Of a stretch of 52,396 bases of DNA, positions 26,030 to 34,445 are shown piece after piece. The notes beneath the pieces were generated by a model that was not told the DNA's origin, searched no databases, and saw only the letters and a list, made by a program, of their open reading frames with translations. Source of the stretch: a candidate division FCPU426 bacterium (GTDB lineage: Bacteria > Oederibacteriota > Muellerivitia > Muellerivitales > Muellerivitaceae); contig PLZG01000067.1 of the NCBI GenBank assembly GCA_003152075.1, positions 1-52,396 on the forward strand, written 5' to 3'. Positions within the stretch are counted from its first letter, which is position 1. Every line of letters begins with the position of its first letter. The position numbers and the translations under genes were made by a program.

Positions 26030-27106
26030 ATGAACGATGAATTTAAAACTAAGTGCAGCCGCCTCAAGGGTTTCCTCAAAGCCAAAGACTTGCGGGGGGT
26101 CCTCCTCTCCACTCGCGCCAACTATTCCTGGCTGTCTTGTGGGTTGACCAACCGAATCCGCTCGGACGTGGAAAAGGGTGTGGCTTCCTTGTGGGTGACT
26201 CCAAAGGGCGTCGAGCTTTGGTGCAATAACATTGAGGAGCCTAGGTTCAAGGAAGAAGAAGCCAAGGGCTTGCCAATTAAATACAGGGTTCACCCCTGGT
26301 ATGAGGGTGCGAATATCCCGGGTTTGTCGAAGGTTGCTTCGGATGACGGGGCTTTCGGAACCAAGAATCTAAAGGATGAAATCGCCCAATTGCGTTGGAG
26401 TTTGACCCAGGAAGAAATTAGTCGGTACCGCAAGGTTGGGAAGCTTTCGGGAGAAGCCGTGAATGTCGTGGCCCGGAAAGTGAAGCCCGGTTGGACTGAA
26501 CAGCGGGTTGAGGCTGAACTTTCCAGGGAACTGTTTTTACGAGGATTAGAAGCTTCCGTTATCTTGGTTGGGGCCGACGAACGTTTGAAACGCTACCGCC
26601 ATCCTTTACCGACAGAGCATAAGATGAAAAAGATCGTCATGATGGTCATCTGCGCCAAGGGTTATGGGCTTATCGCCAACCTAACCCGTATTGTTAACTT
26701 CGGAAAGATTCCGGCGGACCTAAAGCGCCGTCACGAAGCCTGCGTTCGTGTGGAATGCGCCATGTGGCATGAAACGACTCCGGGCGTTGAAGCGAGGGAC
26801 GTTTTTCAGGCTGGCGCGTTGGAATATGCCCGGCACGGCTTCGATGGCGAATGGAAAAAGCATCACCAGGGTGGACCCACCGGATACGAAACCAGGGATT
26901 ACCTGGCCACCCCAAATGAAAAACGGGAGATTCAATTGAACCAAGCAGTAGCTTGGAATCCTTCGATCACTGGAACTAAGAGCGAAGATACTATTTTGGT
27001 AACGGCCAAGGGTTTGGAAGTCTTAACTCCCACACCCTCTTGGCCGATGCTGAAGGTAAAATATGGCGGTAAGGAATACCTAAGACCGGATATTTTGCTA
27101 GCTTAG
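26030..27106 (+). CDS. M24 peptidase-fold protein lacking part of the metal site
   Basis: 358 residues with the creatinase-like N-terminal domain and the pita-bread C-terminal domain of Xaa-Pro aminopeptidases. The later metal-site motifs are visible: HHQGGPTGY with the expected His, and NPSITGTKSEDT with a Glu. The two Asp ligands normally found in the preceding strands are missing; that region reads VICAKGYGLIANLTRIVNFG. I recall a subgroup of M24 proteins with this replacement, which probably have altered or no dimetal peptidase activity. No signal peptide. The ATG at 26030 follows AAAAGGG. Its role in a xylose region is unclear. Confidence 0.8.
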   Translation: MNDEFKTKCSRLKGFLKAKDLRGVLLSTRANYSWLSCGLTNRIRSDVEKGVASLWVTPKGVELWCNNIEEPRFKEEEAKGLPIKYRVHPWYEGANIPGLSKVASDDGAFGTKNLKDEIAQLRWSLTQEEISRYRKVGKLSGEAVNVVARKVKPGWTEQRVEAELSRELFLRGLEASVILVGADERLKRYRHPLPTEHKMKKIVMMVICAKGYGLIANLTRIVNFGKIPADLKRRHEACVRVECAMWHETTPGVEARDVFQAGALEYARHGFDGEWKKHHQGGPTGYETRDYLATPNEKREIQLNQAVAWNPSITGTKSEDTILVTAKGLEVLTPTPSWPMLKVKYGGKEYLRPDILLA

Positions 27107-27119
27107 GATCAAAAATGAA

Positions 27120-27524
27120 TTGAAACAAAAGTTTAATGTTCAAAACGGGGGAGTGTTGAAAAAGAAATCAAAAGCTTCAAAAAAGAAGAAGTCATTGATT
27201 ACCTCGGTGGCAATATTGTGGCCAATTCTTGCGATATTGATTATTGAAATGATGAAGCCCAGATTTAATGATCCGTCTTTAATTTTTGGCCTCATCGTTA
27301 TATCACTCTTCGGATTTGTATTGGTTCGCGCAATCAAGGGGGAAGATGATTTAACGGTATTGAAAGATTTTACACTTCTAATTATATGTTCGTTACTGGT
27401 GTCTTTTTCCATCGGTGTTTCTATGTATTTTAATTTTTTTCAGTCTTATTCTTTCGCGTGGATAATTTTTTCGATCGCAATAATTTTTATTGGATACCGG
27501 TTCTTTTTTGGAAAAAAGAAATGA
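27120..27524 (+). CDS. Hypothetical small membrane protein
   Basis: Not recognised. About 120-134 residues with a Lys-rich N-terminus (KKKSKASKKKKS) and four predicted membrane segments, ending FFFGKKK. The start is uncertain: TTG at 27120 opens the frame, but GTG at 27153 or TTG at 27156 just after GGGGGAG is plausible and would drop 11-12 residues. The gene is strikingly AT-rich between the M24 gene and xylB, suggesting recent gain. Confidence 0.55.
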   Translation: MKQKFNVQNGGVLKKKSKASKKKKSLITSVAILWPILAILIIEMMKPRFNDPSLIFGLIVISLFGFVLVRAIKGEDDLTVLKDFTLLIICSLLVSFSIGVSMYFNFFQSYSFAWIIFSIAIIFIGYRFFFGKKK

Positions 27525-27558
27525 TTCGATTGAATTGTAATTAATTTTGGAGGGTTTT

Positions 27559-29082
27559 ATGTCTTACGTAATCGGCTGTGACGTTGGAACCTCAGGAACC
27601 AAAGCCATCGTGGTTTCGGAAGGTGGCAAAATCCTCTCGAATGTGATGGTTGAGTATCCCTTGTCCACACCCCGTCCGGGATGGGCGGAACAGCACCCCG
27701 ATACCTGGGTAAAAGCGGCCTTTGAGGCCATCGCAGGTGCCGTGAAAAAGTCGGGGGTGAAAGCCCAAGAGGTAAAAGCCCTGGGTTTTTCGGGCCAGAT
27801 GCATTCTTCCGTGTTCCTCGATAAGAACGGCAAAGTTTTGCGCCCCGCCCTGCTTTGGTGCGATACCCGTACCCACCAGGAATGTCTGGAGATTACCCGC
27901 AAGGTGGGGGAGAACCATTTGCGCCAATGGGTTTCCAATCCAGCGCTTGAGGGTTTTACCTTACCCAAGATTCTTTGGGTCAAAAAGCACGAGCCTAAAA
28001 TTTACAAACAAATCGCCCAAGTCCTGATGCCAAAGGATTACGTCCGTTACAAACTCACCGGCGTATTGGGAACCGAAGTTTCCGACGCGGCGGGAACTCT
28101 TTACTTCGACGTAAAGAATCGTTGTTGGTCGAAAGAAATTCTCTCGAAACTGGGAATCCCCTTGATATGGTTTCCCCAAGTGGTGGAATCCCAGCAGATC
28201 TGCGGCCATTTGACTATCGCGGCTGCGAAAGTTTTGGGTGTGAAAAGGGGAACGCCAGTTGTTGGCGGCGGAGCCGACAACACCTGCGGGGCGGTGGGGA
28301 ACGGCATTATCAAGACCGGGGATGTAATGGCCAGTATCGGAACTTCCGGTGTCTTTTTCGCGCACACCGACCAGGTGAAGGTCGATCCCAAGATGCGGGT
28401 CCATACCTTCTGTCACAGCGTCCCAAAAAAATGGTACCTCATGGGGGTCATGCTCTCCGCTGGTTATTCCCTGCGGTGGTACCGGGATACCCTTGGCCTG
28501 ACCGAAAAGGAAATCGGCAAAAAAACGGGCCGGGATGCCTATAACGTCCTGAGTGATTTAGCCGAAAAAGCGCCCGAGGGAAGCGAGGGGCTTTTGTTTC
28601 TGCCCTACTTGATGGGGGAGCGAACCCCGCATAAGGATCCCCACGCGAGGGCAGCCTTTATCGGCGCATCCGCCAGGCATGGCCGGGCCCATTTCGCCCG
28701 TTCGGTTTTCGAGGGCATGATATTCGGCATGAGGGATTCGCTGGAGATTTTTCGCAAGCTTAAGGTTCCCATCCGACAAGTGGTGGCTACCGGCGGGGGA
28801 GCGGTGAATCCTTTCCAACGGCAGTTGCAAGCGGACATCTATGGGGAAGAAGTGGTGACGGTGAACAGCCAGGAAGCCCCGGCTTTTGGGGCCGCTTTAT
28901 TAGCGATGGTAGGTTCGGGTTTATATCCCTCAGTATCGGAGGCTTGTAACCTTATTAAGGTTGTAACCCGTACTTATCCTCGGAAAAAATCTGTCCAGAT
29001 TTATAACGGCTGGTATCAGGAGTTTAAAAGGCTTTATCCAGCGTTAAAACCAAGTTTTGCATCAATCCAAGCCAAGCTTTAA
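27559..29082 (+). CDS. xylB: Xylulokinase
   Basis: Phosphorylates D-xylulose to xylulose 5-phosphate, the step after XylA. FGGY-family kinase of 507 residues: phosphate-binding motif IGCDVGTSGTKAIV at the N-terminus, substrate loop GFSGQMHSSVFLD, the catalytic-domain motif GGGADNTCGAVGNG with the expected Asp, and ATGGGAVNPFQRQLQADI near the C-terminus. Start ATG at 27559 has GGAGGG at the usual distance; an upstream TTG in frame at 27547 overlaps that site. It completes the isomerase pathway of this locus. Confidence 0.95.
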   Translation: MSYVIGCDVGTSGTKAIVVSEGGKILSNVMVEYPLSTPRPGWAEQHPDTWVKAAFEAIAGAVKKSGVKAQEVKALGFSGQMHSSVFLDKNGKVLRPALLWCDTRTHQECLEITRKVGENHLRQWVSNPALEGFTLPKILWVKKHEPKIYKQIAQVLMPKDYVRYKLTGVLGTEVSDAAGTLYFDVKNRCWSKEILSKLGIPLIWFPQVVESQQICGHLTIAAAKVLGVKRGTPVVGGGADNTCGAVGNGIIKTGDVMASIGTSGVFFAHTDQVKVDPKMRVHTFCHSVPKKWYLMGVMLSAGYSLRWYRDTLGLTEKEIGKKTGRDAYNVLSDLAEKAPEGSEGLLFLPYLMGERTPHKDPHARAAFIGASARHGRAHFARSVFEGMIFGMRDSLEIFRKLKVPIRQVVATGGGAVNPFQRQLQADIYGEEVVTVNSQEAPAFGAALLAMVGSGLYPSVSEACNLIKVVTRTYPRKKSVQIYNGWYQEFKRLYPALKPSFASIQAKL

Positions 29083-29097
29083 CCCCGGTTTTTTATT

Positions 29098-29142
29098 CAC
29101 CCCTTGTTAGACATTTCCAAAAGGGGTGGTAGAATTGTCTAA
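29098..29142 (+). promoter_or_regulatory. Candidate H-type pseudoknot upstream of a lipoprotein gene
   Basis: CACCCCTT (29098-29105) pairs with AAGGGGTG (29121-29128). TTAGACA inside that loop (29107-29113) pairs with TGTCTAA (29136-29142). The two stems interleave, giving a pseudoknot topology 50 bases before the next ATG. Function unknown; it may also be a remnant repeat. Confidence 0.4.
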
Positions 29143-29193
29143 ATTCTTCCTGTTGCAGTTTGATTTACACCAAAAAACGATTTCGGAACGCGG

Positions 29194-30021
29194 ATGAAAC
29201 CACGTCTTACTATTTCAATCTTACTGTTGCTGGCCATGGGATTAGTGACCGCCTGCCAAAAAACCTTGACCCTTTCCCCCTCCAGCCCCTTGGCTACCCT
29301 TACCTTTACACCCACTAATACGTTGAGCCCCACATTCACCAAAACACCCATCTTCACCGCAACCAGCACGTTCTCCCCTTCGCCGGTTTTCACCGTTTCG
29401 CCCACTTTCACCTTTTCGCCGATATTTACCTCTTCGCCGACTTTTTCTCCTTCACCCATTTTTACGAAGAGCCCCACCTTCACGTTTTCAATTACCCCTA
29501 CGCTCACCAAAACAGCAACCCCAACCAATAGCCCCACTCCAACTCCGACAGCTACTCCAACCCAGCCTGTAATCTGTACCATGACCCCCGTTTCACCGGT
29601 CCTTTACACGGAAATGGAACTACCCGCGAATGGTGGACCGACCGGAACCAATGATTCCTGCGCGACCGCCGAAAATATCGGTACTGTCTCTTCTGGGACA
29701 CCCCTTGTTATTTCGGGAATTCTTAGTTCAGCTGGCACCAATAGTTTTACCGGCGATTTCGATTATTACCAATTCACTGCGGGATCGGCGGGGATGTATA
29801 CCCTCACCTTGGATTGCTTTTCGACAGGTGCGGACAGTAATTTATTGGACATCGTCATTTTCGACTCTACCTGTACCTACGTAAACGATCCTGGGGCAAC
29901 CAAGCCTGTCGTAACAACCACGTCCCCCGCGCTTAATCCCGGTGATGTTTATTATTTTTTGATTACCGCCTATAACGGGGCAGCGCCTATTCCATATCAT
30001 TTCACCATCAGTCCTCCTTAA
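29194..30021 (+). CDS. Lipoprotein with long Thr/Ser/Pro/Phe repeat and PPC-like domain
   Basis: 275 residues. A signal peptide ends in lipobox VTAC (Cys21). Residues ~25-125 are a low-complexity tract of SPTFT, FTPT and TPTPT units, a flexible cell-surface linker. The C-terminal ~135 residues (from ELPANGGPTGTNDSC) look like a pre-peptidase C-terminal-type beta-sandwich, with GDFDYYQFTAGSAGMYTLTL and YYFLITAYNG as typical strands. It is probably exposed at the surface, where such domains bind protein or carbohydrate. No enzyme domain is present. The CGGATG start has only a weak ribosome-binding site. Confidence 0.72.
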   Translation: MKPRLTISILLLLAMGLVTACQKTLTLSPSSPLATLTFTPTNTLSPTFTKTPIFTATSTFSPSPVFTVSPTFTFSPIFTSSPTFSPSPIFTKSPTFTFSITPTLTKTATPTNSPTPTPTATPTQPVICTMTPVSPVLYTEMELPANGGPTGTNDSCATAENIGTVSSGTPLVISGILSSAGTNSFTGDFDYYQFTAGSAGMYTLTLDCFSTGADSNLLDIVIFDSTCTYVNDPGATKPVVTTTSPALNPGDVYYFLITAYNGAAPIPYHFTISPP

Positions 30022-30063
30022 GGGAGTTTAGCTTTAAAGACTAGGCTTAAAAATTTTTCTCTT

Positions 30064-30160
30064 GCGGTCGAGATTGAAAGGGGCCCAATACTGGCTGGTC
30101 AAGCTGACTTGGGGCATTACCGCCCTCAAATGTTCCCATCATTGGGAATCGCGGATTTTT
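30064..30160 (+). ncRNA. Structured leader candidate before a small exported protein
   Basis: GCGGT (30064-30068) pairs with ACCGC (30119-30123), enclosing GCCCAA/TTGGGGC and a smaller inner hairpin. It is followed by TTCCCATCATTGGGAA (a 6-bp hairpin) and a T-rich run at 30155-30161. The outline, a closed multi-stem domain then a terminator-like hairpin, resembles a riboswitch leader, but I match it to no known class. Confidence 0.35.
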
Positions 30161-30196
30161 TTATTTTATTAAATGTTTAAAAAGCAGGAGGGCTTT

Positions 30197-30388
30197 ATGA
30201 GACAAATAGCTGTTTTATCGTTGGCCTTAGTGTTCCTGGGAGGTTTCACCCTTCCAGCTTTTGCCGATGGATGGACCTCAAATTCTTCCGGGGGTCCCAA
30301 GTTTGGGGATTTCATTAAAAAAAATAAGGAAACCATTGTCCGTTACACAAAAAAAAATAAGAAGTTGAAGGAAAAGAACCCGCAATAA
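30197..30388 (+). CDS. Small exported hypothetical protein (63 residues)
   Basis: Starts at the ATG after CAGGAGGG (an in-frame ATG at 30173 overlaps that site). It has a clear signal peptide ending TLPAFA, leaving a mature chain of about 40 residues rich in Lys and Asn (KKNKETIVRYTKKNKKLKEK). No Cys for lipidation. Not recognised. The good ribosome-binding site, signal peptide and structured upstream region argue that it is a real gene. Confidence 0.6.
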   Translation: MRQIAVLSLALVFLGGFTLPAFADGWTSNSSGGPKFGDFIKKNKETIVRYTKKNKKLKEKNPQ

Positions 30389-30529
30389 AGGTCTGGATTT
30401 CTCCTCTGCCCATCAGGGCTCTTTGGTTTCCCCGATAAACCATGGATTTCACCGCTTTCCTCCTCCGGCTAATAGGGTTCGGTTTAACCGGGAAAAATGA
30501 AATGCTGGTTAAAAATCAAGGTTGAAGAA

Positions 30530-31678
30530 TTAGAACCGGACTATCGCGTCGAAAGCGATACCGAAAGTAATGGAATCCTGAATTGCCGGAAGGCTTCGGG
30601 TTAAGAAAGATAAGTCGAGATTGAAGTTGGGTACCATATAACCCCCGCCGATTGTCCATAATTGCGAATTGGAAATCCTGTCATTAAAAGTCCCTAAGCG
30701 GACTACGATATGGTTATCAGGGTATAACCTTTCAAGCCCAGCCCGCCAATTGACCACTCCCTGAGTCCAAGCGACCTCTCCTTCCAACGCGACGTTCGTG
30801 CCTGGCGGGGATCCCATTAAGCCAAGTTTGGTGGCGTAGGGAAAATTCGCCGGTATGGTCACGTTGGTAGCCGGGCCTGAGGCCGTTTCTTTTCCGGAGC
30901 CGTCCAATGTGTAAGATTGTTGCTGGGCCTGCCAATTGAAATTGGATTGGAGGTTTTGGAACATCATCCCTACCTGCAGGGCTTCAGTGAATTTCGCCAA
31001 GAAACCCGCGTCAATACTCAATCCCAGGCCCGAGGTGGAAGTGGTCTTGGTGTAGGTATAACCAGTGGCAGGGGCCGCCTGTTGGTAAGTGCCCACGAGG
31101 GAAGCCTGCTGGTATTGAACCCCGTCATGATATTTCAAACTACCCCCGGCGGAAAAAAATGGAACGGCCCCTATGGGAAGCTGGCTCGCGTAACTGACAA
31201 CGACATTGTAGATTTGCTGGGTGGTTTGAGTCATGCCTAGGCTATAGGTCCCGGTCGTGGAGAGGCTGTTGTTGTCACGATCGTGGAAAAATTGCAGGGC
31301 GCCCTGGGAGGAGGAGGAATTAAGTTCCTGATCAAAGATGACCCCCCCGGCGGCGGTGGTGTATTTCGCCCCGAAGGTTCCCAAATATTGCTGGTATCGG
31401 TTGACGGGGTCTATTCCTGATTGAATGGCGTTATCGGTGTTGTATCGGAGGATGGGCGAACCGGAATTGCTGGTGTCAAAAAAGGACCCCCCGGTGGCGA
31501 TGGTCCAGGTAGGCCCGGCGCCTGGGATGGCCAGGCAAGCGGGGTTCCAATAAACGCCGAAATAATCCATGGGAGCTGCGGTGGCGGCGAAGCCGATGCC
31601 CAAACTATGCGCGTCCTGGGCCAAAAGGGGCGTGGGTAAAGTCAGTAGAAGCGTTGCCAATAACCACCGTCGGTTCAT
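30530..31678 (-). CDS. Outer-membrane beta-barrel protein (PorV/UPF0164-like)
   Basis: 382 residues with signal peptide MNRRWLLATLLLTLPTPLLA. The N-terminal motif (GIGFAATAAPMDYFGVYWNP) is typical of PorV/FadL-like barrels, which contain a GxxxxAxxDxxxxYWNPA-like segment. Alternating polar and aromatic strands follow, and the last residue is Phe, as needed for BAM-dependent assembly. It probably forms an outer-membrane channel or secretion accessory. The gene is divergent from the membrane-protein gene at 31873. A TAAGAT box six bases before the ATG implies a leaderless mRNA. Confidence 0.8.
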   Translation of the reverse strand: MNRRWLLATLLLTLPTPLLAQDAHSLGIGFAATAAPMDYFGVYWNPACLAIPGAGPTWTIATGGSFFDTSNSGSPILRYNTDNAIQSGIDPVNRYQQYLGTFGAKYTTAAGGVIFDQELNSSSSQGALQFFHDRDNNSLSTTGTYSLGMTQTTQQIYNVVVSYASQLPIGAVPFFSAGGSLKYHDGVQYQQASLVGTYQQAAPATGYTYTKTTSTSGLGLSIDAGFLAKFTEALQVGMMFQNLQSNFNWQAQQQSYTLDGSGKETASGPATNVTIPANFPYATKLGLMGSPPGTNVALEGEVAWTQGVVNWRAGLERLYPDNHIVVRLGTFNDRISNSQLWTIGGGYMVPNFNLDLSFLTRSLPAIQDSITFGIAFDAIVRF

Positions 31679-31684
31679 TTAAGT

Positions 31685-31714
31685 ATCTTAACCGCCCAAG
31701 CCCCATGAAATCAA
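31685..31714 (-). promoter_or_regulatory. Promoter of the beta-barrel gene, leaderless geometry
   Basis: On the minus strand TTGATT (31714-31709), 18 bases, TAAGAT (31690-31685), then six bases to the ATG. No ribosome-binding sequence lies between. Confidence 0.45.
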
Positions 31715-31820
31715 CAAAAGTAGGTTCTGGATAACAGGGCTTTGGTGACAGCCTTCGTTTTAACAAAACACACCAACAATTTAGAACAATCAGTATCGGC
31801 ATAAGTCATTCAAGAGTATC

Positions 31821-31848
31821 TTCCGGGACCCGGAGCCTGACACCTATC
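31821..31848. repeat. REP-like motif with CCGGGACCCGG hairpin
   Basis: TTCCGGGACCCGGA is a palindrome and is followed by GCCTGACACCTA, reverse complement TAGGTGTCAGGC. I recall GGTGTCAGGC motifs as the conserved part of REP sequences associated with Y1 (RAYT) transposases. One copy only. It also supplies the CTGACA used as -35 below. Confidence 0.45.
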
Positions 31849-31865
31849 AACTGGTTTGTTACAAT
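31837..31865 (+). promoter_or_regulatory. Promoter of the 31873 gene, leaderless geometry
   Basis: CTGACA (31837-31842), 17-base spacer, TACAAT (31860-31865), then seven bases to the ATG at 31873. The -35 is contributed by the REP-like motif. Confidence 0.5.
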
Positions 31866-31872
31866 CAAACCG

Positions 31873-32955
31873 ATGAAAAAATCGGAACGAAAAATCAAAC
31901 CCCGAAAAAAAATTCTGGATTTCCCTTGCGCGAATCTAATTTGGGGAGCCTTGGCCCTTTGCGTTTGGTTTGGGGAACAGGGTTGGCATGTCCATAAAGG
32001 TGAAGTCTTTTCCCTTCTTCTCTTCCTCAAGGGGGTTCTTATTCTGGCCTTGGGCGCCTTGGCTTATTATTTCTCCGATTCCAAGGGTTTTTCCTTTTTG
32101 GGCCTTTTTCCCCTTCTGTGGCTGACGACTTCCAAGTTCCAATGGGACCTCTGCGCCAGCGGGGAAACCCGTTATTGGGTTTGGCTGGTCCTTTTTTTAT
32201 CCGCCGAAATAATTATCCTAAAAATAAAAGACGGCAAGTGGCTTCTCGCGGCCTTGGCCCCTGTTTGGACCGGGCTCGCGTTGCTTTTTCCTTTTTCGTT
32301 TTTATTGCCGCTCACGTTCTTAAAAGCCCGGAAAGAACAATTTAAAAGATCTAAATTGATCCGATGGGGAGGATTGGGGCTTGGGTTAGGCCTTTTCCTA
32401 TTATCACGGGGGTGGAGGTCTCTTAATTTTTTTGAAGCCGCGTCGGGAGGGGTTCCTATCCATTTTTGGTTTTATTTTTTAGCCATGTGGTTTTTCTTCG
32501 TTTCCATGCCCCTGTTTTTATTAAGACGGAACCGCTATTCCTTGACGGGAAAGATGTCAAATTCAATGTTTTTCAACCTTGCTATCGCGGGGCCTTTTTT
32601 ACTCGGCTTAGCCTGGTGGCTTTCCCTCCACTTTTATTTTGACAAAATTTATAATCTCCTGATTCCCCAACATTTTCTCTCCTTTTTCCTTCTGGGGTGG
32701 CTGGGCTTGATAGCCACGCCCAAAAAGGGAACCTGCCGGTTCGCCTTTTCCCCTCTTTTTTTATTGACCTTGGGGTTCTTGTTTTGGGGAACCTTCCCGG
32801 CGCAGCCAATGGAGAAGGTCCTCTATCAATGGGTATTGGTTTTTTTCGCGGGTTTCGGTTGGGAGTCCTTTCGGCGGGACTTGATGGATCCGAGCTGGCA
32901 TGGGAGGCTGGTTTGGGCCTCCCTTGGAGCGGCCTTTTTCGCCGGGGTAGTCTAA
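31873..32955 (+). CDS. Hypothetical polytopic membrane protein
   Basis: 360 residues with about ten hydrophobic segments and a basic N-terminus (MKKSERKIKPRKK). Not recognised. Aromatic-rich helices and the spacing of loops resemble membrane glycosyltransferase or O-antigen-ligase-like proteins, but no catalytic motif can be named. The ATG at 31873 lies seven bases after a -10 box and lacks a ribosome-binding site. It stands alone between the divergent barrel gene and the DUF1573 gene. Confidence 0.65.
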   Translation: MKKSERKIKPRKKILDFPCANLIWGALALCVWFGEQGWHVHKGEVFSLLLFLKGVLILALGALAYYFSDSKGFSFLGLFPLLWLTTSKFQWDLCASGETRYWVWLVLFLSAEIIILKIKDGKWLLAALAPVWTGLALLFPFSFLLPLTFLKARKEQFKRSKLIRWGGLGLGLGLFLLSRGWRSLNFFEAASGGVPIHFWFYFLAMWFFFVSMPLFLLRRNRYSLTGKMSNSMFFNLAIAGPFLLGLAWWLSLHFYFDKIYNLLIPQHFLSFFLLGWLGLIATPKKGTCRFAFSPLFLLTLGFLFWGTFPAQPMEKVLYQWVLVFFAGFGWESFRRDLMDPSWHGRLVWASLGAAFFAGVV

Positions 32956-33083
32956 TAATAGAAATCAGGTAACATTTCTCACGTTTCAACCAAAAAAAGG
33001 GCGATGAACTATTAGTTAAAGTCGTTTATGAGAATGGTTTATACCCAGGTTTAACGTCTTGGTTAATCTTTACTTTTTTATCT

Positions 33084-33112
33084 TTGACTAGGTTTTTTGG
33101 TGGGTTTAATGG
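33084..33112 (+). promoter_or_regulatory. Candidate promoter of the DUF1573 gene
   Basis: TTGACT (33084-33089) and TAATGG (33107-33112) with a 17-base spacer, 58 bases before the ATG. The -10 is weak; TATGGT and TAAACT nearby are alternatives. Confidence 0.35.
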
Positions 33113-33170
33113 TAAAAAAATATGGTAAACTCCGTGTGTTTTTCCTCGTCAAACTCTAGGGAGGCCCAGA

Positions 33171-34319
33171 ATGAAGTTTTACTTTTCGTTATTAATTCTT
33201 TTTACTATGTCAATTTTCGCCTATTCCCAAACAACTAACACGGGGGCGCCTGGAGGGGTGATTTCCGCGATCCCGACTCCGATTCCGGCCACCGCTACCC
33301 CAACGGTGAATATGGCCGCCGCTCCCAAGATTTTCTCCGCGAGCCCAAATTTTGACTTTCACGACGTGGATGAAGGGCCGGATATCCACCATGAGTTTAA
33401 AATTAGGAACAAAGGAAAATCCGCCCTTAAAATTACCAATGTGGGAACCTCTTGCGGTTGTACCGCGGCGGTTCTGAAGAAGCAAGGATCGAAGGATGAG
33501 GCCGCGACGCTTCCCGTGGAAATTCCGGCGGGCGGGCGGGGCACCATTCTCGCAACCTACCACACGGCTAACCGGCCGGGCCACGCAACCAAGGTCATTA
33601 CGATTTCCTGCAATGATCCCGTTAACCCCAATTTCCAATTAAAGCTCGACATGACGGTGGTGCGGGACGTGGATGTCCAACCGGACCGGGTTTACCTTTA
33701 CAACGTCAAATTCAAGGAAGCTCATGACACTTCCATTAAGATACTGGGGAAACCGGGCGCGCCTTTGACCATTCTTTCGGCTGAGAGCGCTAACAAGGTT
33801 GTAACCGTTACCAGCCTAGCTCCGGTGACTGAAAATGCCCCGGCGCCCGCTCCGGTTCCCGGCCAACCCGTCCCCAAGGAGCAAAAACGCTACGGTGCTA
33901 CCCTGATGGTCAGCCTGCCCGCCACCCAGCCTATTGGAACCGTTGCGGATGAAATTGTCGTCAAGACCAGCAGTCCCAAGAAACCGGAAATCAGGATCCA
34001 AGTCATGGGTAAGGTAGTGGGAAGGGTCCAATACCAACCCGAGTTTTTTTCCTTCTCCCCGCATCAGGATAGCCCGGTCACTATTCAACTCACGGTCGAT
34101 CCTCCCAAGGGATTCCAGATTCGCGACGTAAGGTCCGTCAAGCACTTGGCCCGGCCTTCCGTCAAAAAAACCAGGGGGCCTAACGGTGACCAGTTCTCAG
34201 TGATTGCCTCGGTTGTGAAGAACCTTCCGAAAGACAGCGACGGCAAGGATCAAATCATTGTTGAGACGAACGACGTGGAACAGAGGTCGGTTACCATTGA
34301 GGTCCAGGCGCAAAAGTAG
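33171..34319 (+). CDS. Exported DUF1573-domain protein
   Basis: 382 residues with signal peptide MKFYFSLLILFTMSIFAYS and a Pro/Thr linker. A DUF1573 immunoglobulin-like domain starts near residue 60: FHDVDEGPDIHHEFKIRN then ITNVGTSCGCTAAVL, with the signature SCGCT. Two further beta-sandwich-like segments follow. DUF1573 domains are found in periplasmic or surface proteins and may bind copper or other proteins through the SCGC site; the role is not established. AGGGAGG is at the proper distance from the ATG. Confidence 0.85.
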   Translation: MKFYFSLLILFTMSIFAYSQTTNTGAPGGVISAIPTPIPATATPTVNMAAAPKIFSASPNFDFHDVDEGPDIHHEFKIRNKGKSALKITNVGTSCGCTAAVLKKQGSKDEAATLPVEIPAGGRGTILATYHTANRPGHATKVITISCNDPVNPNFQLKLDMTVVRDVDVQPDRVYLYNVKFKEAHDTSIKILGKPGAPLTILSAESANKVVTVTSLAPVTENAPAPAPVPGQPVPKEQKRYGATLMVSLPATQPIGTVADEIVVKTSSPKKPEIRIQVMGKVVGRVQYQPEFFSFSPHQDSPVTIQLTVDPPKGFQIRDVRSVKHLARPSVKKTRGPNGDQFSVIASVVKNLPKDSDGKDQIIVETNDVEQRSVTIEVQAQK

Positions 34320-34322
34320 GAC

Positions 34323-34437
34323 ACCAGCTAACGGTTGTTAGTTCCCAGTTGTCAGCTGTGGGGGTGGATTGAATGAGTATTAGGATTTGATTCATAATAT
34401 GACCGCTGACGACTGACTGCCGACAGCTGTTTTTAAG
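34323..34437. repeat. Family C repeat, copy 1
   Basis: Left arm GGTTGTTAGTTCCCAGTTG then TCAGC. The right arm GCTGACGACTGACTGCCGA then CAGC is its partial complement, with several G-U pairs in RNA. It consists of degenerate (A)GTTGTC/GACTGAC units and lies between the DUF1573 and citrate synthase genes. Confidence 0.55.
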
Positions 34438-34445
34438 GGGTTTTT

